DNA of 64,000 bases, from contig NW_026570307.1 in assembly GCF_019649055.1 (NCBI RefSeq), positions 124,001-188,000 on the forward strand. The letters run 5' to 3'. Below the pieces are notes generated by a model that was given only the letters and a program-made list of their open reading frames with translations, searched no databases and was not told where the DNA came from. This document shows positions 51,162 through 63,273 of this stretch, piece by piece. Position numbers and translations under genes: made by a program. Positions within the stretch are counted from its first letter, which is position 1; each line of letters begins with the position of its first letter. The DNA is from Paramacrobiotus metropolitanus. Taxonomy: Eukaryota; Tardigrada; Eutardigrada; Parachela; Macrobiotidae.

Positions 51162-54100
51162 TCATGTTTTACTGGAAGGAGACGGCGGTTTCCGGCGCGC
51201 TTTCAGATAGGGCGACAGCGTCAGATTCCTTAATCGCTTTTTCTACGAAGCAGACAGCGCTACATTAACAAAATTCCACACGGAAAAGTGAAATAAATTC
51301 AACCTAAAAATACCAAAATAAATAAACTTCAGCGTTGTTAAATACTTACCCTTCTCAGTGGAACCACTTGACTGTTGGGCGTCTTTAATACCAACGAAGA
51401 ATTTGGCCTGGGTGATAAACCCACTGCACGCGTAGGTGAGCCGTCGTTTTCGCGTGATGAGGGGCGCCGAACCCACGAAGAGACGGTGGGTGTCCGAGGA
51501 TCAGCGGTTCCAGGTGTGCGATCCCGCGATGGTCGTTTTGGTGTGCGCTCTTCTAAACCTATACAATTTCGATCCGTTACAACATCTTTCCAGCTGTTTT
51601 CACCTTTTGTAGTTCATTACAGATTATATCGTATCACTTCACTCAATATAAAGCGGAAATGATCTCACATTTATGTATTTATGCTACAGATTTATGCCTT
51701 TGGAGAACTGCTTAAACATTCATAGAGTAAAGAATACAAGCTGAATTAAGAAGACTACCTCGAGGATCCTTTTCGGCTAGCCCAGCAACAATGTTAGGAC
51801 TTGAGCGGTTGGCATTCACTCCTGCATCCCATACAAGAATACGGGTGGAGGCAGTGACAACTTGATAGGGATCCCAGTGGTTAAATGCCACTTCTGTGAC
51901 TTCATCCTCGGTAGCGCTGTTCAAAACCACCGGTGCTTCTTCTGGCTGTCTAGTCTACAAGAGAAGGGCAAACTGCCACTGAATAAGGACTCTTGTCAGC
52001 CAAACGTGACATCGTTCATAAAACGTTGCTGCTTTATCTCTAATTAGAATATTTAGGTGATAGTTAATTGTTACAGAATGAAAAGCGGGCAATAAAAATA
52101 CTGTACTGCAATTACCCGGAACACATATCCTTTTCCACCAGCTGATCCGCAGCCTAACAACTCTCCATCTTGACTAAGGGTGCACTTTGTATAAAACGAT
52201 GAAATGACCGCGCCGGCGTATTGTGCTGTTGGTTGCTCGTGCATTCTGGGACCCACATCAAAGCGATACACGATTCCGTCTCGACAGGCGGCATACAAAT
52301 TCGTCCGGGAAGCATCAAGGGCTAAGGAAGTAAAAGGCAATCCAGAGTCTGACTTGAGTGTTAATACTGACTGTGGCTTCTCTGAGCTTGGCTTGAGCTT
52401 CCGCAAATCCCACAAACGAATGGAACTAAAAATAAAAGTACTGTGATAGGGAGAATAAAATTATAAATCTCAAAATTAAAGCGCCGTAACAAGCCAAAAA
52501 CGCCAAAAAGAAACGCTTGGAAGCTAAATTATGACGCTAATACGTTATAGATTTAAATATGGGAAAGTATAGTTCAGTAGTATGGGAAAATCATAAGTCG
52601 TGTTTGAGAAAAACACATACGAGTACATTATACGGCACACATATATCGTAATGTGTTTATATGCGTAGAAATTCAAATATCAAACCTGTCGGCCGTGCCA
52701 GACGTGAGGAAAGTGTAGGAAGTTTGAAAGACGATATCGGTAATACTGGCGCGATGGGTTGTAGGGTCATCCGGTAATGCTGTGTATACCGCATTTAACT
52801 TCTCCACATTAACCGAATATTTTCCCGGTGCTTCGCGGAAGAGTCGCCGGTACGGAATCCGCTGCCGTGGCACAAAGTCAGTGTGTGCATTCACCAAATA
52901 CGCCACTGGATAGTGATTTCCATCTACAACAGAATATCAAAGAACATTAAAAAGGAACATCTTCACGAGATGCTTAGGTCTACATACAAAACACTCCAGA
53001 GCGAAGATCCCATAACATGCAGTGACCGTCGCGTCCACCGGAAATGAACACATCTGCAAAACAAACCCATGATCGCAACACAGAATCTCACTACTACAGT
53101 TCCCCGTCGGTTTAAATGCGAACTGCCGGAAACTTTTGTACTAACTACAGCAGTTATTCCACATAATTCAATATGTGCAACTTACACATCCACTAACACT
53201 TCGCATACAATTGTAGCTGCCGTAATACTTGTGTACATTGTGTCAGCTAATAATATTTTCGAGTAACCAGTAACCTCTTTTATAATTTCAAGACCATATT
53301 ATGATATTATCGACGAATTTGCCGCACTATTAATTATTTAGTGCCAAGTTACAGCTTATTAACTCAACCTTACTGTTCTGAGTGTCCTTCTGCCAGCTGA
53401 GACATCTAACATTCTGCAAATGTCCAACAAAACTCGTCACCTTCTGCTGCGTCGAACAATCAACAAGAGCGCAGGTCATATCGCCGGAAGCCGTAATGCA
53501 CTGCAGATTCGAGCATCCCGGGCGAAATTTAGCATCCAAAATCGCATGGTTCGGGTGAACCCTCAGTGCTGAAAACATACAAGATGCAATAAAAGAAGAG
53601 AAACGGCAAAATTTCATAAACTGCCGAAGGAAGATCATTTACAGCCCAGATTCACAGGAGGACCGGATTTGGTGTTGCGAAAATGCAGTACTCCTTCTTC
53701 ATCCGCCACGAGCAGGAAATACGGATGACCATAATCTGATTTGTAAAAAGCAATTTTATTACCAGCAGTTTCCATCTGAGCTGTAAGGCTACGTACCGTT
53801 GGGGTAGGCGATCACAGTCGGATCCTGGAAAAATCAGATTCACAATTAGTTAAATATGTTTATCATTTATACCATACGGTTAATAAAAGCAAATTAATTA
53901 TGATCGTCTTGCTGAAGCGACCCCGCATCAAGACCGTATTATCATATTATGCAAACTTGTTAAACTCCTGTTAAGCATCAGTACAATTCACAATAAAAAT
54001 TAATTACAACAACGGTAAAATTTTAAAGTCGCAGGTAAAGAAAATAATTCACATCGCAAATCGAGCATAAGGGAGCTTGTTTTGTCAATTTTACTGCCAA

Positions 54101-54684
54101 AAGTAAATACCTTTTAAATTTCACCTATTTGAACCATTATTAATTCTGAAGCAAATGCAATTACAAAAAAATAAACAAAATGATTTCTCGAAATTCCACT
54201 TACTATAGGAATGTTGGACTCGAAAGAATAAGTGACAAATGATCGGGCGTCCAATGCGATTGCACTGCTGAGAACATCGTGCAGAGATCGCGAAAACATT
54301 GACGCTCTAGTTCCAAAGGAAGACAACTCCGTGCCCGCACCTACAACCGGATCAAACAAAGGGCAAATTTTTCAACATACTGCTACAGATTCAAATTACT
54401 GAATCAACAAACACAAATCTACAATATAACACCAGTTAAGTTCTAACCAGTAAGAGTAGGTCCGTAAAATCACTTTCTGTTTTCCAGGCAATATATGCAA
54501 GTACAGTATTATTTTTCCACGATACCAAAATTAATTTACAAAACAACTAAGCGGGATGTGATTACGCTACAAGCAGCTTGTCTAGGAGTTCTAAATAACA
54601 AGAACTTTCAAAACTGTTAAAACCAGTAGCTGTACCTCTTCCAGCGTTCTCCAGTTGGGAACTCATTTTGAGCCAGTAATCCAT
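51162..54684 (-). CDS. dtl: Denticleless / Cdt2 homolog (CRL4 substrate receptor)
   Basis: WD40 protein that recruits PCNA-bound substrates (Cdt1, Set8, p21-type inhibitors) to the Cul4-Ddb1 ubiquitin ligase in the nucleus during S phase and after DNA damage. Eleven minus-strand exons: 54684-54636, 54340-54204, 53824-53797, 53735-53643, 53568-53374, 53053-52988, 52923-52686, 52425-52116, 51954-51759, 51558-51350, 51242-51162; 533 aa. WD-repeat signatures include VFISGGRDGHCMLWDLRSG (human VFCTGGRDGNIMVWDTR), SIRLWDLRKLKPSSEK (human IKVWDLRKN) and VVTASTRILVWDAG. The last two exons encode a basic Ser/Thr-Pro-rich tail, shorter than the human one (730 aa total). The C-terminus (RNLTLSPYLKARRKPP) sits where human DTL carries its PIP-box (MRKICTYFHRK) but has no clear QxxhxxYF core. 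One exon is only 28 bases; the exon 7 donor is the weak GTTTGA. Confidence 0.9.
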
Positions 54685-55645
54685 ATCGTCTACGATGCCT
54701 CGTCCAGATGTGCCAAGAGAGAGGCATCAATAAGCAATACAACAAATTCTTCGTAAGAACCCGAGGAACACTTGAATATGCCCTCAACGTTTTAGCAAAG
54801 ACGACTTAAAAGCCACGAAATCAGAATTAAATATGTGATACTGATACAGATACATAATATGATAATAAACTTCATATAAACAATCCCAGAACCTGCGACG
54901 ACGAGTTTAGCTCAATTAGCACAAGTTACATTTTGGCACACCACCTAACGCTCGGCCAAGAAGGTTTTCCTGTGATTATTATTCCAATAAAAAACAAGAG
55001 TGGCAGACAATTACAAATTTAGCGTCTAATATTATATGTCCTATTAAAAATAACTCGAACGGAAAACCGAAGCCAATAACAAAGGAAAAAACAACGAAAA
55101 TTATTCAGCGCGTACTTGGTCGACAAAAGCCAGAATTAACCGCTCGCTCGTGACGTCATCGCGGAACGCAAGTCAGAGGGGAGGTGACCGCCTGCCTAGG
55201 TGGGCGTCTATATTTCCATTATAGCGGCGGAAATCGATTTTTCCGCGCCACGGTAAACGTCAATCGTCGTCGATGATCGATCAGCTGATAATTTTGTGCT
55301 ACTCTGCAAAAACTCATCCGTAAGGTTCCCAGATTTCATTATGTTTTCGTGGTTGCAGTCCATAAAGATTTTTGGATTTGCTCTGTCCGCTGATGCGCCA
55401 AATTGTTGGTAGCACTTTGAAGGCACAGATCTGTTGGTGATACCACGCGCAGTAGAATGGTGAGATTCCGTCTCGTGAGTTCTGTGCGGTGCGATATCGA
55501 ATACGACGCGAAGTGGGGCATCGGAGAGGAATATTGGGATAATGCCATATCGTAAATATTAAGGGTGTATCATTGAAATTAATGTGCACGCTGGGGGATA
55601 TGTGGAATCTGGAATTGCTATAGAGTTTTCATTTAGATTGTTAGC
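54685..55645. other. Shared DTL / receptor A intergenic region
   Basis: About 960 bases separate the divergent start codons of DTL (minus) and the DBD-less receptor A (plus). A perfect CRE palindrome and an inverted GCGGAAA/TTTCCGC pair lie inside it. Open frames here overlap on the minus strand and have no motifs. Confidence 0.5.
55151..55158. promoter_or_regulatory. CRE-like site (TGACGTCA)
   Basis: A perfect 8-base cAMP-response-element palindrome, the binding site of CREB/ATF-type bZIP factors, about 470 bases upstream of the DTL ATG and 490 bases upstream of receptor A. An inverted GCGGAAA...TTTCCGC pair follows at about 55227-55246 and resembles E2F half-sites imperfectly. A single 8-mer can occur by chance. 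Confidence 0.3.
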
Positions 55646-57674
55646 ATGAACGCTGGAGATTCAGAACGTGAATCAAAACGGCTCAAAATAGATTTGACGG
55701 CCACATCCACAAGTTAGTTTAATAGTTTATACTCGTACGTACCTATTTTGATGTTTATTAATTATTATTACCGTCGACTCGAAGTGTTGATGATTTACTT
55801 GATTTATTACCCAACATCTGTTAATCTTGAATTGTTGGGCTGGTTAGGACTGCATGAGAGGTTCAGCATAGTATTGCTGTTGCTTTCTTACTTACCGTAG
55901 TTGACGTTTCACAGCCGTACAGGGATTTATGTTTTTAAGGCGCATCAGATGTGTCTTCCGCATCAGCACCACGGACTGAATGTGCTTCATCCTCCAAAGA
56001 TGTGGACGACATTCTACGGAGGGGATGTTTCTCCGATAATTTTCGACCAACTAAAGCCGTTTTCCCTCCCGGTTTTCGACAAGTTGTCCCTCCATCGGGT
56101 CAGTGATGAAAGTTCTGTGCGATACGAATTAATCGTGAACTATCGATTTGTTAAACTATTTCTCATTTCTGTATATTTATAATTTATCCAAGTTTTTACA
56201 AGTATTCATTTGTACAAGGTTTTATTGTAAAGTTTAGAAAAGCAGCTTTTCTTGTAAGACATACTTAATTGGAAGTTTAATTTTTCGTCGAAACGCTTAC
56301 AAAACAATCTGTTTGGGTGCTGGGTGTGCCGATACGCAACTACATATTACGCACTGATATTTCGGCTTTGCATGACTGTACGTTAACCGTGCAGCTGGCG
56401 CTTGTAAAGTTATTTTTTTTCAAATTAGTTTTATGTTGTGCTTTTGGTGGTTATGTTCACAAGAATTTCTTTAAAAACCTAAGGTACTATCGAAGTAAAT
56501 TGGGTGACGTCTATTGCTGTTTACCATTTACTTGCATATGCTGCAATGCTTTGCAGATCTCTTGGGTTTCAATTCGGATATTGCTCGTACATTTCGTTGT
56601 CCTCCTGTCGCTGCGTCGCATCTTTCTACGAACATTGACAAGTACTGGGATCTCATGAAATCCAGAAGTATCTCGCTGCAGAAAGCTGGTGGCGCCGTTT
56701 GTGCTGCGTATGAAACGGCATACGGAGACCAGATCGCATTGTTTTCAAGTTTTTTAGCAGCAGCAATAAATGATGGGCAAATACCGGTGAGGAGAAATTC
56801 GGATAATTTAATTTGTGTTTTTGTATATGCCAGATTTTCTGATTATTTATTTAATGTAGTATCAACCGCAAACAACGCGCGAGCGGGTGCTTGCATTGAT
56901 TCACGAGAAGACACAAGACAACAGAATACGCTTATCCCAGTTTATGCAGATGCTACCGGGATTTGAAAGCGTTTGCGAAGAGGATCGGCAGATTTTGCTT
57001 TTGGAAAAACACCTTATAGGTGTTTTGGTACGTTTGGTTCGGCCCTTAGGCGTCGTTTTTATTATTATTATTGGTACTTATTATTATACTGTTACTGCAC
57101 AAGAGTAAGTTGCTTAGCCCATTTAGAATCTCGTTTGACAAATGAATCTTTTATACAGCTGCATCATACACGGTATTTTCGCAAAGGGGAGTGCTATTAT
57201 GTTTCCGGTCCAGAGGAAGTGCATGTCGGCACCTACTGGATGGAAGTGATGGGATTGGATCCTGAATTCATCCGCTTTTGGCTGAAATGTGGCCTCGTAT
57301 TCAATGATATTGGGTTGACCTTGACGGAATGCTATTTATTACTGGCCGCAGCGTTTTTCGATCCAGGCAAGTAGCTTGTTACCGGTTTTATCAGTCGTTT
57401 TGGGGATTTTGAACCACTAATCGCTATTGTCGTTGTAGGTGCTACTGCCGCTTCGGATAAGCTGCTGTTGGGATCTCTTCATGCATTTTATTTAGATTCG
57501 TTGTTTTATTTGATTGGCCATCGTTTACAAGGTGCAGAACGCATGTCCACATACACAAGACTGGAGCAAGCAATGAAAATTTTTCCTGTCCTCAGTGATA
57601 TTTCCGTGAAACAATTTCGAAGTTTGGATGCCGGTAGTGTCCCGTTTGTCTCCACATCTCGCGAATCGACATGA
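55646..57674 (+). CDS. Nuclear-receptor ligand-binding-domain protein A, no DBD
   Basis: Six exons, 55646-55712, 55940-56098, 56557-56786, 56860-57027, 57159-57366 and 57439-57674, give 355 aa with all phases matching (1,1,0,0,1). Residues about 153-350 read as a nuclear-receptor ligand-binding domain: the helix 3-5 signature RLSQFMQMLPGFESVCEEDR followed by QILLLEKHL, helix 7-8 IGLTLTECYLLLAAAFFDPG, and helix 9-10 with a TRLEQAMKIFPVLSDIS motif. There is no zinc-finger domain; the N-terminus is a short polar segment with a basic SKRLK patch and a conserved TKAVFPPGFRQVVPP motif. The C-terminus (SVPFVSTSREST) has no recognisable AF-2 helix. The donor of intron 5 is GC (CCAG|GCAAGT at 57367); the same intron in paralog B has GT. 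By analogy with SHP/DAX1 it could act as a dominant-negative partner; this is inference. Confidence 0.85.
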
Positions 57675-59314
57675 AGCTGAGGAATCTCTTCTTTTCCCCC
57701 TCTGCCAGCCTGGAGATGATCGAGTGCTCATCGCTTTATCATTTTCTTGGGTGATATCTATAGTTTTATTTATTGATATTTCGCACTTTGTGATAGTTCA
57801 AGTTGTGAGTGTCGGTTTAATTTTTTTAATTCTTGAGTTAGTGAAATACATCGTTTGTATCTTTACACCGTTTCACAGATTCTTGTCAGCGTTCGGTTGT
57901 TCTGTCCTAAAGTTCGCGCATTTGCTTAACGCGCTATCGTGCATGTGTACAACAACTGTTTTCTTCATTTTCTCCAGAAAGTTGAACACTTACTGTATAT
58001 CCGAGAATCTCATTTTATATCAAGGAACTGCCTGTAGTTCGATAGGTTATAAAAGTTGGTGAGCGGTTTGAGTCCATATCGGGATAAATCAAAGGTTCCG
58101 CATTAAGTTACTTAATAACGGCGCTGTGTAGCAGTTAGCATCTTGGGATTGTAATTATTTAGTAAGTTAGCAGTTTGAGCGGCCATGTGCAGTGAGATTC
58201 TAACAAGTCTCACACGAAACAAGCGAATAAAATCAGAAATTATTTCGAAAGCGCAAATGTGTACGAGTACGTATACTTACATAACATTATTTTGATAATA
58301 AGTAGTAAACACAATATTCCTACCACAGTACTTCGTACTTGGAGTGAACAGTAAATACTGCACTCTGAATCCAACTCTTACAATTCAAACCTCTGCAGTC
58401 TGCACCTGCAGAGTATAAGAAGTGTAGAAAGACAAATTACAACCCATGTGCAGACGTGTGATATAGTCATTGTATTATACAGTAATTCCGGAAACGAGGA
58501 ATTTAATCGTCAACACCGTTGATCAAAAATTTGCGAGATGGAATTGCAGCGGTGTCCTGTGACCTTGTTACCCATCGGATCCATAGATGCGCACGGCGAC
58601 ACGCTTTCATCGTGCAATATTGCACGATGATTGCGACTACGTATTAATAGTCGCATCGGTTAAATTTACGCCATTTCGACTCGATTACTGTACGTCTATG
58701 CCACTTTAACTTTTATACTAACGTCACTTTCTATTATTAATTTTTCTAAATTATAGTAAGTAACTATAATTTGCAAGCGTACAACAGTAAGTACTTATCT
58801 ACTACTACCTAGCGTTAAAATACTTACGTACTACATAATATCGTGCCCGTTTCTGTAGGACAGTAGGAGTACTGTACTGAGTATCAATTGTATAAAATGG
58901 GTTTTTTATCGTATTTTTTCCATGACTTGTTTCGAACTTCCACAGTAAAAAAAACGGAAAAACGGTTAAATTGTTATAGCGATTACTTAATTAATTATCA
59001 ATTACTTTAAATGCAGTGATTTTCTTTTGGAAGCCATTCAAGCCAGAACAATCTGCGGGCCGCATATCTGCGGTACGATCTTTGCATTGGTTGTACTAGT
59101 ACATACAGATACAGTAGAATTGTGCAGTTCTACTGTATGTGCAAGTTGTAGACTTTAACAGCCGCTACAGTCTACGTTTTGTGGTGGATTTGGTCATTTG
59201 GGAATATTGATTACGATAAGCGATTAATATTTCTGCTAATAATTACTGTATGAAACAGTAGTGAAGTGCTGTTTTATTAATCCACAGCTTTCATTAAGAT
59301 CCGTCACTGCCGTA
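57675..59314. other. Intergenic DNA between receptors A and B
   Basis: Contains the 3' region of A (possible AATAAA at 58226-58231) and the promoter of B. The frame at 57628-58062 overlaps the end of A in another frame and has no motifs. Two hairpin-forming sequences sit at 58607-58655. Confidence 0.45.
58607..58655. repeat. Double hairpin: 24-bp palindrome plus adjacent stem-loop
   Basis: Positions 58607-58630 are a perfect 24-base palindrome centred on CAATATTG. It is followed at once by a second inverted repeat, TGCGACTA (58632-58639) and TAGTCGCA (58648-58655). Confidence 0.8.
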
Positions 59315-61523
59315 ATGGAGGTTTCGGAAGAATCACAGCATCCCGCGAAAAGGTTGAAAAAGCATGATTTGCCTGCTTCCTCGGATGAACATCACAAACA
59401 TTTAGGTACAGTAGTTTTGTGAAAGTTTCCGAAGCATGGTCGAGGCTTTGCAGTTTGTACGGTCTTGAAATAACTGTGCTCTTCGGACGTCAGCGAGATC
59501 GAATACCAATTTCTTAATAGCGGAGACCTAACTCACGCTGTGTGGCAATAGTTATGAACTTATGTATGTGATTCATTGTTCTGCTCATAAAACTGAGATT
59601 ACCGTACTCGTAGAAAGTGCAATGAAAATTTCGTAGTCTACTACTGTAATCGTTGGCAAAGACGCCAGCGGCCAGACTCTTTTTTCAAAAGATTGTAAGA
59701 CTGGACCAAAAATTTAAGATCTGCAGCTGCCACAGACTACCAAACACCAGAGGACGAGTCTGCTTCGTTCGTCAGTGCACCCGTTGAAGACGTGGACATT
59801 CTTTCGAAGGGGCATTTCAGTGAAACGAGAAGGCAATATGAAGATTTCCAGCCGACGACAACAACATTTCCTCCCGGGTTTCGCCGCGTCGTACGTCCCT
59901 GTGGTGAGTGCTTAGTTAGATTAGGTAAGTTTATTTCGAACAGACAGCAGCAAACCTCTGAGAGGCACTCACAATTCTAGTCAGTAACATAAACGGTGAA
60001 CAGTATTTACCATGGTTAATAAAAATTTTATAAACATAAGAAAATTCTGCTCTACGTTGGTTACTTTAACTGTTCGTTATTGCGGTTTGTAACGAGTTTT
60101 ATCAGTTCCTTACTTGTAAATGACTACCTCAGCCCTGCGCAGTGAACGCTGTTAAAAAACATTGTTAAACTGAAAATACCAATTTGCGAAGGCAAGTGTT
60201 TTTGAATTCATTAAAAAATTAAATTGCATTTTGTTTGCCTTTTGTTAAAAAAACGGTTTTGTAATTCTTATGCGAGCTGCGGGTTGCTGTGCACAAAATT
60301 TGCCGTTGGTAATTGAACGAGGACAAACAGGTTATGCAGTTAAAACTAGCACTGTAAAACAGTAAAACTGTGTGTTTACTGTTTACATGTTATTCTGTGT
60401 ACTTCAGATCTGAGCGCGTTGGATTTAAATATGGCGAATGCATTTCGGAAACCAGCAAATGGATCGAATAATTATTCCTATTTCAACAAGTACATAGACC
60501 TTACCACAAGCAGAAATACAATGCTGCGGAAAGCTGGTGCTGCTGTTTGTGCCGCTTATGAAATTGCCTATGGAGATCAGATTGCGTTATTTTCCGCGTT
60601 CATGGCATCGGCGCTGGAAAAGGGACAGATACCCGTAGGACTATGGGCTGTTCCCTTTGTGTATAATAATATTATTAATTTTTTTTTGTCAAGTAATAAT
60701 AATAGTTTCCCGGACTGCTGCAATAATTTGCGATTCTGTTACAGTATCAACCGCAGGCATCACCGCAATATGTGCTTCAGCGGGTTCAGGAAAAAAATGA
60801 GGAAAACAAAACTCGCCTGGCACAATTTGCTTACATGCTGCCGGGCTTTGAAAACATTATCGAAGAAGACCGAAAAATTCTGTTTTTGGAGAAGCACCTG
60901 ATGGCTATTATGGTGCGTCTTGCTTTTTGGTGTGCGCCTTGTCTGCTGTGGTTCAGTATGTTTAGTTTTGTAGCTGCACCACATGAAGTACTGCCATCAA
61001 GGAGAGTTTTATTTTGCTTTCCCAGGACCCGAGGATGTTCATTTCAACAATTACTGGATAGACATTTTGGGTGTTGATCCCGATTTCACGAAGTTTCTTT
61101 ATAAATGCACTGCTGTTTTCAATAGTATTGGACTCACACTTACCGAAACATATTTATTGTTGGCCGCAGCATTTTTTGATCCAGGTTTGTAGCCATCGAT
61201 GGATTCGATACTGAGTGATGGATTGGAATAGCGTAAATTATTGAACTGTACCAATCTTTCCGTTTGTCTTTTTAGGCAATACTAGCGCTTCGGATAAAAC
61301 CTTGTTGGGACAACTTAATGCTTTTTATCTGGAAGCCTTACTCTACATGATCGGCTATCGACTGGATGATGCGGAACGCCCTGTTGTGTACAGAAAGCTG
61401 GAGGAAGCGATGAAAATATTTCCAACTGTTTCCCAGGTTTCAGTTTACCGGTACAAAAACATCGATTACAGTAGTCTTCCCGCACTTTCGCGGACATTTA
61501 TGCGAGAATGTCTTCGACGTTGA
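59315..61523 (+). CDS. Nuclear-receptor ligand-binding-domain protein B, no DBD
   Basis: Paralog of A with the same six-exon architecture: 59315-59405, 59727-59903, 60408-60634, 60745-60912, 60974-61184, 61276-61523; 373 aa and identical intron phases. The start gives MEVSEESQHPAKRLKKHDL with a basic patch like A, then TTTFPPGFRRVVRP, then a shared block with AGAAVCAAYEIAYGDQIALF. The ligand-binding domain (about residues 166-360) has RLAQFAYMLPGFENIIEEDR, IGLTLTETYLLLAAAFFDPG and YRKLEEAMKIFPTVSQVS. No DNA-binding zinc fingers are present or could be found upstream, where receptor A ends 1.6 kb away. The C-terminal helix is replaced by SLPALSRTFMRECLRR, which lacks the acidic AF-2 pattern. 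Intron 5 uses a normal GT donor (CCAG|GTTTGT). Subfamily within the receptor superfamily is not clear. Confidence 0.85.
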
Positions 61524-62196
61524 CTTGTCTGCATTGCGCCCTTTTACTTATTTGGATCTGACAAACGTTGTGATATACGTACGCGAGTCTTAGAGCGAGT
61601 TGGTGTATACATTTGTTTTTGAGTTTTAGCGCAGTCTTCGAGAATAATGGTCATGGGCCATTGCGTTTATGTTATTTTTAAGTTTTATTTGGTTCTTAAT
61701 TTTATCTGAACACTATGAAGATAGTTGTACTTTATGCAGTTCTGCATTGTGATGCAAATGCAGTTGTGATTTGTAATGATCATTTAATAATTGTCCGATC
61801 AAGTAACTCTGATAAATCGATGTCAGTAAACTGGAAATCACCGTTAAGCGTAAACTGTAAACCGCTTAATAATGTTGTAACATTCTTGTATGACCATGGC
61901 ACGATACGAATCATACGATTATGTAAGTGTCACATAGGTAATAAGGCACTGCATCGATTGCTTCCTGTGAAGCCCCATTTGCAGTCTGCCGGTGCTGTAG
62001 CTGCCTGATATTCCCGACGCGATCTGGAAACTGCCTCCTGCTTTTTCTTTTCGTAAAATCTGCGTGCGCATATACTGCACGTAAGTGTATCTGCTAATTG
62101 TATGGATTTATTTTCATATCTGCTTCGGTTAAATGTACTTCTGCGGAATTCTCAGAAAACCTTCACAGTAGAATGCATATGCCTTACTGAAAATGC

Positions 62197-63273
62197 AATA
62201 ATTATAATATGTTTCTGTAATACAAGGAGAAAACATTAAGTGTACTAATTTATACTATATTATATTTATACATATTTATACATTCTTATTAAATCAAAAA
62301 AATCTAACTAACTGTGACATAAATAATTTTTCATAAATAATAAATAATAACTAACTGTGACATAAATACTTGTACGGTTCTAGAGCCTACTCGTAGACTA
62401 CCAGAGTGCACGTACTGCACCAGAGATTCATGATCAGAGCCAAATCGATCGAGCACCGAGCATTGGTTTTACAAAAATATACGACTGACTGCAGCTGCAT
62501 GAACGATACAATAATACGTCACTGTGCATGTGAGATTGTAAGTACAGCATAGTGCGCCATGCATGCACTTTCGTTTCCATCTGGCCGATCGTAACAAACC
62601 ACTGCGAGAGATACGAACCTGTACCGAAATTTCAAAGCTTCGGAGGAATTCGTTAGACTTTAGAGACTTCATCGGTACCTTATCGTGATGGATGATTCGT
62701 CAGAACCGGTTGAAAATGTAAAGAGATCAAAGCGGAGTCATCCTGGGAACAGAGGTGAGACTGCAGTTCTGTTATATATATATATATCTACAGAAGTATT
62801 CAGGTAAATTAACAATCCATGTATAATGATTTGTATGTCTTCGGGTAATTTGGCATTACTTGTTGTTTGCAAGGTGCAGATTTCTCATTTCTGCATTAAC
62901 TTTATTGAACTGCTTGCCAGACACAGACTGCAGTTAATATTGTTTGAGTTTCCGCAGATGATCCACCATCGGCAGAAGAAGTGCAGTACGAATCTGTATC
63001 CTCCGTATTCGAAACCCTAAACAAATTGGAAGTGGAACATCTGCTGCGTGGACGGTTTAAGCGGGATTTCCTACCTACTGAGGCGACTTTTCCTTCTGGT
63101 TTCCGCAAAGTTGTGCAGCCTGCCGGTCAGTGTCAGCACCTTATTCGGATAAACAGAAAATATCCATACTTAAGCATATCAGATTAAATTTTTTGATACT
63201 AGTAACTCAGTATAAAATTTATTACAGCATGTTCAAGTTTTTCCTTTTTTAGAAGCATTTTATGTTTTATCTT
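62197..63273. repeat. First unit of a 1,076-bp tandem duplication
   Basis: The sequence from 62197 recurs from 63274 to the window end. The 727 bases that can be compared differ by one A in a poly-A run (62296-62302 against 63372-63377). The unit contains the promoter region and exons 1 and 2 of receptor C. Confidence 0.95.
62688..63125 (+). pseudogene. 5' exons of receptor C (LBD exons absent here)
   Basis: Two exons, 62688-62754 and 62958-63125, match exons 1 and 2 of A and B in length, phase and motifs: a polar start with a basic VKRSKRS patch and, at the end, TEATFPSGFRKVVQPAG. The frames are intact and both donors are good. The ligand-binding exons 3-6 do not follow; instead a second copy of the same unit begins at 63274. 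It may be a truncated gene, or an alternative first-exon cassette of a gene whose remaining exons lie beyond the window. The pseudogene label is therefore provisional. Confidence 0.6.

Noticed and set aside
51243-51476. Minus-strand 77-codon frame over the DTL tail
   Set aside because: The splice-consistent frame over these bases is the Ser/Thr-Pro-rich one; this alternative breaks phase with both neighbouring exons.
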